NCBI RefSeq assembly: GCF_021245735.1
Contig: NZ_JAJISB010000004.1
Coordinates: 186,001-250,000 of the forward strand
DNA: 64,000 nt
Direction of reading: 5' to 3'
From: Brevibacillus daliensis
GTDB taxonomy: Bacteria; Bacillota; Bacilli; Brevibacillales; Brevibacillaceae
Shown: piece by piece, positions 27,198-36,131 of the stretch
Numbering within the stretch: position 1 is the first letter of the stretch
Layout of the letters: the number at the start of each line of letters is the position of its first letter
Notes under the pieces: generated by a model
The model's database searches: none
Seen by the model: only the letters and a program-made list of their open reading frames with translations
Told to the model about the DNA's origin: nothing
Program-made: the position numbers and the translations under genes

Positions 27198-28379
27198 ATG
27201 AAATCGTATCGATTTACTTTTATAACGTTAATCGTGGTGGTCTTCATTGCCGGGATCACCCAAGGATTAACGTTACCTTTACTTGCTATTTTGTTAGAAG
27301 AACGTGGGGTTTCTGCTGTTTCTAATGGAATCAACGCAGCGGCATTATATCTAGGTATGTTAATTATGTCTCCGTTGATGGAGATTTTTTTACGGAGATT
27401 TGGTTTTCGAAATTGTTTGTTCCTGGGACTTTTCTTGGTTACGTTATCAACACTGTTAATCCCGATGTTTAGTGCGTTAAGTATATGGTTCGTATTACGA
27501 CTGATTATGGGGATGGGAGATTCAGCCCTTCACTATACGAGTCAAATTTGGGTAACTACAATTTCACCACCAGAACGTCGTGGACGTGATATTTCCTTGT
27601 ATGGCTTGGCATACGGTGGAGGATTTAGTGTTGGACCGCTGGCAATCAATTTAATGGATTATGGTCTATGGGCTCCGTTCATGGTATTGGTTGTTTTTAA
27701 TATGATTGCATTTATCATGCTTCTGCGGCTTAAAAATGAATTCCCTGCCAAGGTGAAAGAAGCAAATGGACAGGAAGTAACGAAAGCGTCTGTTAAATAT
27801 AAGACTGTCATCCGGATGACATGGCTTGCATTAATTCCTGCATTCCTATACGGATTCATGGAGACTACCCTGAATGGTAGCTTCCCGATCGCAGCATTGC
27901 GAACAGGTCTATCGGCTGAGGCAGTTTCCATCATCTTACCTTCATTTGTTATCGGTAGTATCTTTTTGCAATTACCACTTGGTACCCTGAGCGATCGAAT
28001 CGGCCGGAAAAAAATAATGATGTCCTGTGCAATTGTTGGGTGTATAGCGTTCATGTTATTCCCATTAGCTATTTCTTCCGTACCGATGATGATGTTACTA
28101 CTCGGGATGGCTGGTGCTGCGGTGGGCTCCTTTTATTCATTGGGACTTGCTTACTGTGCAGACCTTCTACCGATGAGTTTAATACCTATTGCCGGAATTG
28201 TAGCTAGTATGAATTTCAGTATTGCAAGTATTATTACACCTGCAATTAATGGATATGTGATTAATAATGTGGGACCCACTTCGATCTTTGTGTTAATGGG
28301 AACCATGTTCATCTTGTTCTTTGTGGCTGCGTTGTTTTTTAAGCGAGAGCCCAAATCAGGAGAATTGCTTGATAGTTGA
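27198..28379 (+). CDS. MFS transporter
   Basis: 393 residues with about twelve membrane segments. The MFS loop signature appears as GTLSDRIGRKKIMM in the second half, and PERRGRDISLYGLAYGGGFS resembles motif C-type antiporter features. GGAGAT lies about 14 bases before the ATG. It begins 64 bases after bmrD and may be read through with it. Drug or metabolite efflux is likely; the substrate is unknown. Confidence 0.87.
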   Translation: MKSYRFTFITLIVVVFIAGITQGLTLPLLAILLEERGVSAVSNGINAAALYLGMLIMSPLMEIFLRRFGFRNCLFLGLFLVTLSTLLIPMFSALSIWFVLRLIMGMGDSALHYTSQIWVTTISPPERRGRDISLYGLAYGGGFSVGPLAINLMDYGLWAPFMVLVVFNMIAFIMLLRLKNEFPAKVKEANGQEVTKASVKYKTVIRMTWLALIPAFLYGFMETTLNGSFPIAALRTGLSAEAVSIILPSFVIGSIFLQLPLGTLSDRIGRKKIMMSCAIVGCIAFMLFPLAISSVPMMMLLLGMAGAAVGSFYSLGLAYCADLLPMSLIPIAGIVASMNFSIASIITPAINGYVINNVGPTSIFVLMGTMFILFFVAALFFKREPKSGELLDS

Positions 28380-28398
28380 TTATTTGGATTATGAGACA

Positions 28399-28427
28399 GC
28401 CCGACACTACTTGTGGCGGGCTTTTTT
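28399..28427 (+). terminator. Intrinsic terminator after MFS gene
   Basis: GCCCGACAC pairs with GTGGCGGGC around a short loop, followed by six T. Confidence 0.88.
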
Positions 28428-28449
28428 CTGTTTAAGAACAAGTAGCATT

Positions 28450-29598
28450 CTATTCTTGCCTGAGCAGAAAACTTTTTAGCTCTTCATCAATATTGTTGTT
28501 CTCAACCATCTCGACTTTATCCTTAGTAACACGATAGGTCGTGAAACTTTTTATAGGTTTATCACTTATTTTTTTCTCTGTTGTAATCCATTCTTTTTCG
28601 AAAGTGACTAGATAGGTTTCTGTAGCTTGTAATTTGACCTTTGTTCGCAATGTTGCTGTTGCAAGAGTTTTTTGCTTTCCGCCCAGGGTCACATTCATTT
28701 CTTCATTCCAACTGTCACCAGGACGAGAAGGGAAAGCAGGACTTTCCTGGTTATTTGAATTTTTACTCATTGCTTTTTCAATTGCCTCTTGAACAGTAAA
28801 TATTCTATTACGATACATTTCATCAAGGGACTCATCAAATTGTAATCCCCAGCCAAGGAAATAACGACCATCATAGTTTTTGGTAAGAGCAAGACCGAAA
28901 AATGGACTCCAAGTTACTGAAGTTCCATTTTCAATCTGTTCTTCTTGGGGATTTCCAAAGACAGAGGAATAAGAAGTGATCAGGCGATCTTTTTCATGAT
29001 TAATCTCTTGCTCGTTTCTGCTCTCCCTTTGATATCTGGCAGCATAAAGTGAACCTTTGTTAAACGAGAGTGTAAGAAGAGCCTGATTTTTTCCGAGAGA
29101 GACAGGCATGGTTGCTTCCTGCAAGTCAATACCTAAAGAGCTATCTGAACCAAATATTGAGGTTAATTCTCCAAGCTCAGGAAAAAGTTCCTTCGCTTCG
29201 CTATAGGTCATACCAATAGAAAAGACCTGAAAAAGTGCCAGTTTGTCCTGTTCAGTTTGCCATGCCAAGGGAGGAGCTTGAATATCTGGTAATGGGATAA
29301 ATGAAGTCGGGACTTCAAGTGGTTGAGTCACAGATATTCCAAGTGGAGTGCTCACCTGATTGGGTTCATCTTTTTGTAAAAAAAATGACCTAGGTCCGAT
29401 CAAAAGTATGGTTAAAATGGCAACAGCAATCCCTGAAAAAGTGAAGATACGGAGATGACTACGATTTCTTTTATTTTTGTGTGCACGAATGGTGGATATT
29501 GTTCGCAATTCCAATTGTTTGAGTTCCTCTTCGGATAATTCGAAAGACTGGTGAACAAGAATTTTCCGCTGTTTTAATTCTTGGTCAAGGTTATCCAT
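28450..29598 (-). CDS. Membrane anti-sigma-like protein
   Basis: 382 residues. A charged N-terminal cytoplasmic part (1-48, with LSEEELKQLELRTISTIRAH) is followed by a single membrane helix (about 49-70, IFTFSGIAVAILTILLIG) and a large extracytoplasmic domain with no family I recognise. It overlaps the end of the ECF sigma gene by 25 bases and is co-transcribed with it. By topology and position it is the cognate anti-sigma factor or stress sensor. The N-terminal segment lacks a clear zinc-binding anti-sigma motif. Confidence 0.75.
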   Translation of the reverse strand: MDNLDQELKQRKILVHQSFELSEEELKQLELRTISTIRAHKNKRNRSHLRIFTFSGIAVAILTILLIGPRSFFLQKDEPNQVSTPLGISVTQPLEVPTSFIPLPDIQAPPLAWQTEQDKLALFQVFSIGMTYSEAKELFPELGELTSIFGSDSSLGIDLQEATMPVSLGKNQALLTLSFNKGSLYAARYQRESRNEQEINHEKDRLITSYSSVFGNPQEEQIENGTSVTWSPFFGLALTKNYDGRYFLGWGLQFDESLDEMYRNRIFTVQEAIEKAMSKNSNNQESPAFPSRPGDSWNEEMNVTLGGKQKTLATATLRTKVKLQATETYLVTFEKEWITTEKKISDKPIKSFTTYRVTKDKVEMVENNNIDEELKSFLLRQE

Positions 29599-30131
29599 TC
29601 GTGATCTCCTCCTTTCAAGGATTTTCTAAGTTTTTCTATACCACGAGCAATTCTGACACGAATTGTAGACTCTTTTAATTGCAAGAGAGTAGCAATTTCA
29701 GATGTCTTCATTTCTTCAAAGTAGTAAAGCACAATTACTTCTCTGTATTTGGTAGGGAGTGCCATCACAGTTTGAAGAAGTTCATCGTTTTGGAATTGCT
29801 CAAGTACCTGATTTTCAACAGAGTGTGAGCTGCGGTTTTCAAAAAAAGTAGAGGTATATAAAACTTTTCGATACGTCCATGATTTCAAGTAATCCTTACA
29901 GGTGTTAATGGTGATACGATATAACCAGGTTGATGGGGTAGCATCACCGCGAAAAGAATCGAGCTTTTCATACGATTTTACGAATACTTCTTGTGCTATA
30001 TCTTCCGCAGTGGATTTATTTTTGACGTAATAAAAGGCGGTTCGAAACACTAAGTCATGGTGGTTACTGATCCATTCTTTTAGCACTTGCTCATTTGTCT
30101 TGCCTAGCGGCTTCAAGGGAATCACCTTCAC
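29574..30131 (-). CDS. ECF-type RNA polymerase sigma factor
   Basis: About 185 residues. Sigma region 2 is DLVFRTAFYYVKNKSTAEDI, then AQEVFVKSYEKLDSFRGDAT and TWLYRITINTCKDYLKSW. Region 4 is LPTKYREVIVLYYFEEMKTS, then IATLLQLKESTIRVRIARGI. The start is unclear: GTG at 30131, GTG at 30125 and TTG at 30119 follow or overlap GAGAAGGTGAAGG, and the last has the best spacing. It is first in a two-gene operon with the membrane protein above. Confidence 0.92.
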   Translation of the reverse strand: MKVIPLKPLGKTNEQVLKEWISNHHDLVFRTAFYYVKNKSTAEDIAQEVFVKSYEKLDSFRGDATPSTWLYRITINTCKDYLKSWTYRKVLYTSTFFENRSSHSVENQVLEQFQNDELLQTVMALPTKYREVIVLYYFEEMKTSEIATLLQLKESTIRVRIARGIEKLRKSLKGGDHEWITLTKN

Positions 30132-30276
30132 CTTCTCGTTCTGTGATAATCTGACGATGCTAAGTCAGAAAGTGCTACATAAAAAAAGAAAATTGGGTAG
30201 AAAAAGTTTTTTGCCTGAACAAAAATGAGCAAAAAGAGCCATTCGTTAAAATGACTCTTGGCGTGGTAGCCATTTG

Positions 30277-30498
30277 TTATTGTGTGTCTGCATCATTTTC
30301 CTCCTTTGTATCAGAAGATTGCGATTGTTGTTTACGTAGTAATTCATTATTTATTCGCAATTCATCTCTGATTTCTAATAGGGTTTTTTGGATGTTGAAA
30401 TTTTGTTTTTTGATGGCTGAGTCATTAATGCTAAGTTTGATGAGGTAATAAAATAAATAGGGGCTAGCGATAATTAGAAGAAGGATAAGTATTTCCAT
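30277..30498 (-). CDS. Small membrane protein with coiled coil
   Basis: 73 residues. One N-terminal membrane helix (MEILILLLIIASPYLFYYLI) is followed by a charged segment likely to form a coiled coil (QNFNIQKTLLEIRDELRINN) and a polar acidic tail. Only a weak ribosome binding site precedes it. Stand-alone between the sigma operon and the methyltransferase remnant. Function unknown. Confidence 0.55.
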   Translation of the reverse strand: MEILILLLIIASPYLFYYLIKLSINDSAIKKQNFNIQKTLLEIRDELRINNELLRKQQSQSSDTKEENDADTQ

Positions 30499-30552
30499 TG
30501 TCCCAGCTCACTTTCTCATTTGGAGAATAACTGATCGCTATAAGAGATTCAT

Positions 30553-30930
30553 TTAACACCAGCGATTGTAATATTCGTTAGCTACGTCTTCATGTTTTCT
30601 ATCGTTATGAGATGCCAGATGGTCGATAAACAAGCCATGAATAATTTCGCACCGGTCTAGATAATCTGTCATGTGGATCTGTGCTTTTTCTACCATTGGC
30701 TTTGAATGATCAATTAATATGGCAGAAGCCTTTGGATATGATTTTAGCAAAAGTTCCGCCAAAAATCCGTTCCCACAACCTAAATCCATCATTTTCTTTG
30801 GATTGGGCGTAAAATGATTTACAACCTGAAGCATGATTTTAGCTTAATCGACCCCGTATGGAATGCCTCCACGAACCCGCTTTAGATAATGCTCCGTTAC
30901 ATCTTCTCTTTGCCAATTCGTTGTTGTCAT
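30553..30930 (-). pseudogene. Class I SAM-dependent methyltransferase, broken
   Basis: From ATG 30930 (AAAGGAGG upstream) the frame reads MTTTNWQREDVTEHYLKRVR and GGIPYGVD, then a TAA at about 30846. It resumes in frame with AKIMLQVVNHF, motif I MMDLGCGNGFLAELLL and a C-terminal stretch FIDHLASHNDRKHEDVANEY. The usual middle is missing: motif I jumps to late sequence, so there is an internal deletion as well as a nonsense codon. The total is about 125 codons instead of 220 or more. The methyl acceptor of the intact family is unknown. Confidence 0.8.
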
Positions 30931-30960
30931 TATTATCATCCTCCTTTTATAGAAAAATAA

Positions 30961-30995
30961 AAAAACCTATCGCTATGTAAGAGACGATAGGTTTA
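30961..30995 (-). terminator. Hairpin/terminator in the 5' leader of the methyltransferase remnant
   Basis: Minus-strand AAACCTATCG pairs with CGATAGGTTT and is followed by seven T, ending about 30 bases before the ATG of the remnant. No minus gene lies upstream, so this could be an attenuator. Confidence 0.6.
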
Positions 30996-31137
30996 CCTAC
31001 GTGGTATATTACTTGAATTCACCAGCAATAATAAAATGAAATGAAATTAAGTACAGTTATTTAAATATTCTGATATTTGCGTTAATATGGAAGTGGAGCC
31101 TCCATGGATAAAGTGGGGCGTAATACAGGGGGGTACT

Positions 31138-31872
31138 ATGAGCGCAATCATTCAGATAACGGATCTCCACAAGTATTATGGCAAGTTGGAAGTGCTGAAA
31201 GGTATCACGACTGAGATTGCAGAAAGAGAAGTGGTGTGCGTCATCGGTCCATCTGGATCAGGAAAAAGTACACTATTACGATGTATCAACCAGTTAGAAA
31301 CGATGACCAGCGGCAAAATCGTGGTGAATAATCATGATCTAAGCGACAGCAAGACCGACATGAATAAAGTGAGAGAAGAAGTAGGAATGGTGTTCCAGCG
31401 TTTTAACCTGTTTCCACATAAGACTGTCGTCGAAAATGTTATTCTTGCGCCTATCAAAGTGCGCAAAACGACTGTTGAAGAGGCGAAAAAAAAGGGTTTA
31501 GCACTCTTGGAAAAGGTAGGACTTGCCGACAAGGCTGATGTGTATCCTGACAAACTATCCGGGGGACAGATGCAGCGTGTAGCGATAGCCCGTGCGCTGG
31601 CTATGAATCCAAAAGTCATGTTATTTGATGAACCGACTTCCGCGCTCGATCCAGAACTGGTAGGTGAAGTGCTTGCTGTTATGAAGGATCTGGCAAAAGA
31701 AGGGATGACAATGGTCGTAGTTACGCACGAAATGAATTTTGCTCGTGAAGTAGCGGACCGTGTGATTTTTATGGACCAGGGAATCATCATGGCTGAGGGA
31801 CATCCACAAGAAGTATTTAATAATCCAACGAATGAGCGTCTCCGTTCATTTTTAGGTAAGGTTTTTGTATAG
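31138..31872 (+). CDS. Polar amino acid ABC transporter ATP-binding protein (GlnQ type)
   Basis: 244 residues. Walker [20 protein letters not shown]-loop [12 protein letters not shown], signature [15 protein letters not shown], Walker [21 protein letters not shown] and H-loop VVTHEM are all present and fit the GlnQ/ArtP amino-acid uptake class. The ATG at 31138 follows GGGGGG; an in-frame ATG at 31087 has no site. No permease or binding protein is adjacent, so it is an orphan ATPase that must serve subunits encoded elsewhere. A terminator follows. Confidence 0.92.
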   Translation: MSAIIQITDLHKYYGKLEVLKGITTEIAEREVVCVIGPSGSGKSTLLRCINQLETMTSGKIVVNNHDLSDSKTDMNKVREEVGMVFQRFNLFPHKTVVENVILAPIKVRKTTVEEAKKKGLALLEKVGLADKADVYPDKLSGGQMQRVAIARALAMNPKVMLFDEPTSALDPELVGEVLAVMKDLAKEGMTMVVVTHEMNFAREVADRVIFMDQGIIMAEGHPQEVFNNPTNERLRSFLGKVFV

Positions 31873-31893
31873 ACGAGGTTTTTCCATAAACGA

Positions 31894-31936
31894 AAGGCAG
31901 ATTATTCTCTTAGGTGGAGAACTGATCTGCCTTTTT
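31894..31936 (+). terminator. Intrinsic terminator after the ABC ATPase
   Basis: AAGGCAGAT pairs with ATCTGCCTT around a longer loop, followed by T-rich sequence; it also sits beyond the convergent deacetylase gene. Confidence 0.75.
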
Positions 31937-31943
31937 CCTGCTA

Positions 31944-32660
31944 TTAATTGATCCGATCTCCTATATCAAGTAGTTCGCTTACAGTGACAAAAGAATACCC
32001 CTGAGACTTTAGATCATTGATAAGCTGCTGCAGTGCTTGGAGGGTTTGTTTTTGATTCAAACCTCCATCGTGAAAGAGAATGATGTCGCCTCTAGAGGTA
32101 TGCTGTTTCACACTTTTTACAATAACAGAAGAAGTGCGGGTAAGAGACCAGTCCCTGGGATCAACTGACCAAAAAATAATATCGTAGCCCGATAATTGGA
32201 CAGCATTCATGACATCTGTGGTAATGACACCGCCGGGAGGACGATAATATTGGGGGAGGACACCTGTCAGCCGATAAATAGATTTTTCACCCTGTTTGAT
32301 GTCGTCATATATTTCCTGTTCGGTCAACTTGTTCAAATCATAGTGATGATAGCCATGATTGCCAATCTCATGTCCCGCTTTTTTCATCCAATCCATTACC
32401 TTTGGGTACCGATCCACTTGCGAACCCAGAACAAAAAACGTGGCGGAGATTTTGTTTTTATGCAACGTTTCCAGAATAAGTGGGGTATAAACTGGATCGG
32501 GTCCATCGTCAAACGTAAGTGCTACCACTTTTTTATGGGTCTGTACGCGGTGGATAGGCTCAAACACCTGTTGTGATTGGTGACTCCCAGGAAGAGAGAG
32601 ACCAATAAATCCAAACAGGAGAAGGAGTAGAAGAAGCTTCTGTCGTCTGTTCTTTACCAT
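31944..32660 (-). CDS. Polysaccharide deacetylase (NodB domain), membrane-anchored or secreted
   Basis: 238 residues. The N-terminal hydrophobic segment (RRQKLLLLLLLFGFIGLSLP) is a signal or anchor. The NodB domain shows motif 1 TFDDGPDP (Asp51/Asp52), motif 2 HEIGNHGYHH with the metal His pair, motif 3 RPPGG, and the later DPRDWS and LFHDGG. It is expected to deacetylate a cell-wall sugar such as N-acetylglucosamine or muramic residues. GGGAGGAG precedes the ATG at 32660. It is convergent with the ABC ATPase. Confidence 0.92.
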   Translation of the reverse strand: MVKNRRQKLLLLLLLFGFIGLSLPGSHQSQQVFEPIHRVQTHKKVVALTFDDGPDPVYTPLILETLHKNKISATFFVLGSQVDRYPKVMDWMKKAGHEIGNHGYHHYDLNKLTEQEIYDDIKQGEKSIYRLTGVLPQYYRPPGGVITTDVMNAVQLSGYDIIFWSVDPRDWSLTRTSSVIVKSVKQHTSRGDIILFHDGGLNQKQTLQALQQLINDLKSQGYSFVTVSELLDIGDRIN

Positions 32661-32807
32661 CAAGCTCCTCCCTTTTCAGTAAGTAGTTAAAAGTAGTTTC
32701 ACCTAACCTGTGGAAGAACATGCTGGAAAGAAAAAGCGCACATACGCTCTCTATGGTATGATGAGAGTTACAAGATGAAAGATGTTTTTAGGGAGGGGTA
32801 CCAGAAC

Positions 32808-33608
32808 GTGCAAACAAGCGGTTTATTGTATGGGTTGTCCCATACGTATCAGGGGAAAGATCAACCGGTAGAGTACTTTCTTGAAATAGATGAACAAAAA
32901 ATTGCGCTCAATCCATATTTGGGTGAGCAGATTCAAATTAAATTTGAGGGCCAACGAAACTGTATTAACTGTGGTCGCAAAACAAACAAAACATTTAACA
33001 GTGGCTATTGCTATCCCTGTTTTATCAAGTTACCGGTAAATGATTTATGTATTGTGAAGCCTCATGAGTGCCATTTTGATCAAGGAACCTGTCGAGATGA
33101 GAGCTTCGGTGAAAATTATTGCATGATTCCCCATTACGTATATCTGGCGCTTTCCAGTGACGTAAAAGTGGGACTAACACGAAAAAACAATCAAAACAAA
33201 CGCTGGGTAGATCAGGGAGCCATTCGCGCTATCCCTATTGCAGAATTACCTACAAGACGTATGGCAGGAGAGCTTGAAGTACATCTTAGCCAATTTTTGC
33301 CGGACAAAACCAATTGGCGCAAAATGCTTAAGGGAGATGTGAAAGAAGCTGATCTAATTCAGATGAGAGATGAGGTTTTTACTCATTTCCCAGATGAATT
33401 TAAGGCGTTCCAGTTACGGGAAGACGAATGGGTGGATATCACTTACCCGATCCTGGAGTCGCTTGCCAAGATTACTTCTCTATCACTAGATAAACTAGAG
33501 GTAGTAAACGGTAAGCTTCTTGGAATTAAAGGACAATACCTTATCATGGACTCTGGTGTGTTTCAGGTGAGGAAGCATGCGGGGTATCAAGTGGTGTTTG
33601 AAGCTTAA
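32808..33608 (+). CDS. DUF2797 domain protein
   Basis: 266 residues. An N-terminal zinc-ribbon-like cluster (CINCGRKTNKTFNSGYCYPC) is followed by CHFDQGTCRDESFGENYC and a conserved block VYLALSSDVKVGLTRKNNQN, matching DUF2797 proteins as I remember them. No membrane segment. The function is not known; the CxxC pairs suggest metal or nucleic-acid binding. The GTG start at 32808 has GGGAGGGG nine bases upstream; an in-frame ATG at 32775 has none. Confidence 0.85.
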   Translation: MQTSGLLYGLSHTYQGKDQPVEYFLEIDEQKIALNPYLGEQIQIKFEGQRNCINCGRKTNKTFNSGYCYPCFIKLPVNDLCIVKPHECHFDQGTCRDESFGENYCMIPHYVYLALSSDVKVGLTRKNNQNKRWVDQGAIRAIPIAELPTRRMAGELEVHLSQFLPDKTNWRKMLKGDVKEADLIQMRDEVFTHFPDEFKAFQLREDEWVDITYPILESLAKITSLSLDKLEVVNGKLLGIKGQYLIMDSGVFQVRKHAGYQVVFEA

Positions 33609-33678
33609 CCCTTTGAAAACGTCATATGATGAACAAGAATTAGTAATAATGCTCCAGAAAAAACAGAGCAATGTAAAA

Positions 33679-33711
33679 GGCTTCGGGACAAGTTCCTGAA
33701 GTCTTTTTTAT
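33679..33711 (+). terminator. Intrinsic terminator
   Basis: GGCTTCGGGA pairs with TCCTGAAGTC around a short loop, followed by six T, 70 bases after the DUF2797 stop. Confidence 0.8.
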
Positions 33712-33887
33712 ATTTTAATAATAGACAAAATGGTGACATCTAACATTTCGCTGAATAATTTTCTCTAAATAGAGTTACATTAATCTTGTATGCTCTTTTA
33801 AGATTTCTCCTATAGTATTGCGAGATTGAGACCAGCCTCTTACCATGATATGCTTTTGACAGAGAATTATTGAAAAGGGAGAGAATG

Positions 33888-34247
33888 ATGACGATGAAAG
33901 CATATTTGTATAATAAATGTGGAACATGTCAAAAAGCGAAGAAATGGCTTGAAAAAGAAGGAATTTCGTTCGAAGAGATTCCAATTGTGGAACAGCCGCC
34001 TACTAAAGAAGAATTGCGTCAAATTTGGCAGCAAAGCGGGCTTGATATTAAAAAGATGTTTAATACAAGTGGACAAGTATATCGTGAACAGGGTGTAAAG
34101 GATAAGCTGCCAGGTATGTCTGAGGATGAGATGCTAGAATTGTTGGCAACTGATGGTAAGCTAATCAAACGTCCGATTCTTACAGATGGCAAAAAGGCAA
34201 CTGTAGGTTTTAAGGAAGATAACATGCAAGACGTGTGGGGAAAGTAA
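33888..34247 (+). CDS. yusI: ArsC/Spx-fold protein, YusI-like
   Basis: 119 residues of the ArsC/Spx thioredoxin-like fold. Evidence is the redox motif CGTC (Cys11, Cys14) in NKCGTCQKAKKWLEK, then EQPPTKEELRQIW, LDIKKMFNTSGQVYRE and LIKRPILTDGKKATVGFKED, closely matching B. subtilis YusI. True arsenate reductases need more catalytic residues than this pattern shows, so an arsenate role is not implied. The ATG at 33888 gives the same distance to CGTC as in YusI; ATG 33885 and 33894 are alternatives. Confidence 0.88.
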   Translation: MTMKAYLYNKCGTCQKAKKWLEKEGISFEEIPIVEQPPTKEELRQIWQQSGLDIKKMFNTSGQVYREQGVKDKLPGMSEDEMLELLATDGKLIKRPILTDGKKATVGFKEDNMQDVWGK

Positions 34248-34449
34248 AAAGATACATAAATGGTGTAGAATAGGTTAGATTCACAAGGAAAACAGATATT
34301 CATGACGAATGTCATTGTATTGAGGATAGTTATCAGTATATAAACAATTCTTCATGAAAATTATTCCAAAATAATATTGACTACAATTTTCTGTCTTGTT
34401 ATCATAAAACTTGTGATTGATGTTTACAAACCCTAAGGAGGTAATATAT

Positions 34450-34989
34450 ATGGCACAACGTATTATTGGAAATCCAGCACCGGATTTTAAAATGAAAACA
34501 GCTTTGGGTGATGGATCTGGATTCGGTGAAGTATCCCTTTCTGATTATAAAGGTAAGTGGTTGGTACTTTTCTTCTATCCACTAGATTTCACATTCGTTT
34601 GCCCAACTGAAATCTTGGCTCTAAGCGGAGCAATAGAAGATTTCCAAGACCTGGATGCCGAAATCCTTGGTGTATCTGTAGACTCCATTCACTCTCACAA
34701 AGCTTGGATCAACACTTCCCGTGACGATAACGGACTAGGTGGTTTGAACTATCCACTAGCTTCTGACTTTAACAAAACTGTAGCTCGTGACTATGGTGTA
34801 CTAGATGAAGAAGAAGGCGTTGCATTCCGCGGCTTGTTCATCATCGATCCAGAAGGTGTTGTTAAATATCAAGTAGTAACTGACCTGAATGTAGGTCGTT
34901 CTAATGACGAAACTCTACGCGTTCTTCAAGCATTGCAATCCGGTGGTCTTTGCGCAGCTAACTGGCGTCCAGGACAAGCTAACCTGTAA
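34450..34989 (+). CDS. Typical 2-Cys peroxiredoxin (AhpC/Prx1 type)
   Basis: 179 residues. The peroxidatic Cys51 lies in DFTFVCPTE and the resolving Cys168 in [11 protein letters not shown], with Arg of the active site in KTVARDYGV context. It reduces hydroperoxides in the cytoplasm. The ATG at 34450 has AAGGAGG nine bases upstream, rejecting an ATG at 34417. No ahpF follows. The thioredoxin-like gene 170 bases downstream is a plausible reductant but is separated by a terminator. Confidence 0.94.
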   Translation: MAQRIIGNPAPDFKMKTALGDGSGFGEVSLSDYKGKWLVLFFYPLDFTFVCPTEILALSGAIEDFQDLDAEILGVSVDSIHSHKAWINTSRDDNGLGGLNYPLASDFNKTVARDYGVLDEEEGVAFRGLFIIDPEGVVKYQVVTDLNVGRSNDETLRVLQALQSGGLCAANWRPGQANL

Positions 34990-35028
34990 GCATAATTAGT
35001 TTAGCAGTAACAAGCATTATATGAGTCT

Positions 35029-35099
35029 AACGGTCGTACCGTTTTCGTACAGGCCGTACGCTGTCATACATGTAATTGGAAAACGTCGAGACGATTTTC
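35029..35099. repeat. Palindromic intergenic unit (family 3), copy 2
   Basis: Three hairpins (AACGGT-CGT-ACCGTT, GTAC-AGGCC-GTAC, GAAAACGTC-GA-GACGATTTTC) lie in the same order and with similar sequence as at 492-574. The copy sits between the peroxiredoxin stop and its terminator. Confidence 0.55.
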
Positions 35100-35105
35100 T
35101 GAGTA

Positions 35106-35137
35106 AAGGGTCTAACCTTCTCGTTAGACCCTTTTTA
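35106..35137 (+). terminator. Terminator after peroxiredoxin
   Basis: AAAGGGTCTAA pairs with TTAGACCCTTT around a short loop, with five T following, 117 bases beyond the stop and just upstream of the next ribosome binding site. Confidence 0.85.
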
Positions 35138-35159
35138 CATATCAAAGGAGGTATGAGCC

Positions 35160-35612
35160 ATGCGTTTACGTGAAGAACTTCCAGATTTTCCTGGCATCAC
35201 AGAATGGGTAAACGGTCAGGTGACAAAAGCTGACTTGCAAGGCGAAAAAGCAGTATTGGTTCATTTTTGGTCTGTTAGCTGCTACATGTGTAAAGAATCT
35301 TTGCCACAGATTAACGAATGGCGTGAAAAATACAAAGAGCATGGCCTAAAAGTAATTGGTATTCATATGCCACGTTCTGAATCTGACACGAACATTGATA
35401 CAATCAAGGAAACAATCGCTCAATATGAACTTACTCATCCTGTTGCGATTGATAACGAAATGAAGACAACAGATGCATTCCAGAACGAATATGTTCCTGC
35501 CTATTATCTGTTCGATGAAAGCTTGCAGCTTCGCCACTTCCAGGCTGGTGAAAAAGGTTTGAACATGGTTAAAAAACGTTTGCATCGAATTTTGGCTATT
35601 GAAGAGGATTAG
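35160..35612 (+). CDS. Thioredoxin-like (TlpA/ResA fold) protein
   Basis: 150 residues with no signal peptide, so cytoplasmic. The redox motif CYMC (Cys41-Cys44) lies in FWSVSCYMCKESLPQINEWR, and the cis-Pro region is NEYVPAYYLFD. Redoxin-type insertion between strands is as in ResA/TlpA. AAAGGAGGT precedes the ATG. It could recycle the adjacent peroxiredoxin, but that is inference from proximity. Confidence 0.85.
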   Translation: MRLREELPDFPGITEWVNGQVTKADLQGEKAVLVHFWSVSCYMCKESLPQINEWREKYKEHGLKVIGIHMPRSESDTNIDTIKETIAQYELTHPVAIDNEMKTTDAFQNEYVPAYYLFDESLQLRHFQAGEKGLNMVKKRLHRILAIEED

Positions 35613-35681
35613 GCTCCTGTCTGTCCAATAAAGTAAATGGGAACAGTAAAATCCCTTTGTCAAATAAAGGAGGAAGTTTAG

Positions 35682-36062
35682 ATGGATTTTCCAAAAGAGT
35701 TACGTTACAGCGAAGAACATGAATGGGTTCGCGTAGAAGGAAACAAAGTGTATATTGGAATCACTTCTTTTGCTCAATCTGAGCTAGGAGACATTGTATT
35801 TGTTGAACTGCCTGAAGTTGGTTCCGACATCCAGCAAGATGAGCCATTCGGCAGCGTGGAATCCGTAAAAACAGTTTCTGAACTTTATGCGCCAGTAAGC
35901 GGTAAAGTATTGGAAGTGAATCCTGCTCTTGAAGATCAGCCAGAGCTAGTGAACACATCCTCTTACGATAAAGCTTGGATGATCGTTGTAGAATTGTCCG
36001 ACGAAAGCCAATTAGAAAAACTAATGAACGCTGAGCAATACGAAGAAATGGTTAAAGAATAA
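35682..36062 (+). CDS. gcvH: Glycine cleavage system H protein
   Basis: 126 residues. The lipoyl-carrying Lys63 lies in [19 protein letters not shown]. Other family positions are [10 protein letters not shown] and [14 protein letters not shown]. It shuttles the aminomethyl group between P and T proteins and in Bacillus also serves lipoate relay to other enzymes. The other gcv genes are not nearby, consistent with the separate gcvH of Bacilli. A strong GGAGG site precedes the ATG, and it is closed by a terminator. Confidence 0.97.
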   Translation: MDFPKELRYSEEHEWVRVEGNKVYIGITSFAQSELGDIVFVELPEVGSDIQQDEPFGSVESVKTVSELYAPVSGKVLEVNPALEDQPELVNTSSYDKAWMIVVELSDESQLEKLMNAEQYEEMVKE

Positions 36063-36077
36063 TAGAGAGTAAACACA

Positions 36078-36111
36078 AAGAAGATCGGCAATGATGCCGG
36101 TCTTCTTTGTT
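36078..36111. terminator. Bidirectional terminator between gcvH and ileS
   Basis: AAAGAAGATCGGCA pairs with TGCCGGTCTTCTTT around a 4-base loop, shared by convergent genes. Confidence 0.9.
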
Positions 36112-36131
36112 TGGTTCAGCTGGTATGGTTG

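Noticed and set aside
31087-31137. Longer N-terminus for the ABC ATPase
   Set aside because: The ATG at 31087 has no ribosome binding site; GGGGGG directly precedes 31138, where the family sequence begins.
33888-34247. Arsenate reductase ArsC call
   Set aside because: Sequence tracks B. subtilis YusI, only the CGTC redox motif is evident, and no ars genes are nearby.
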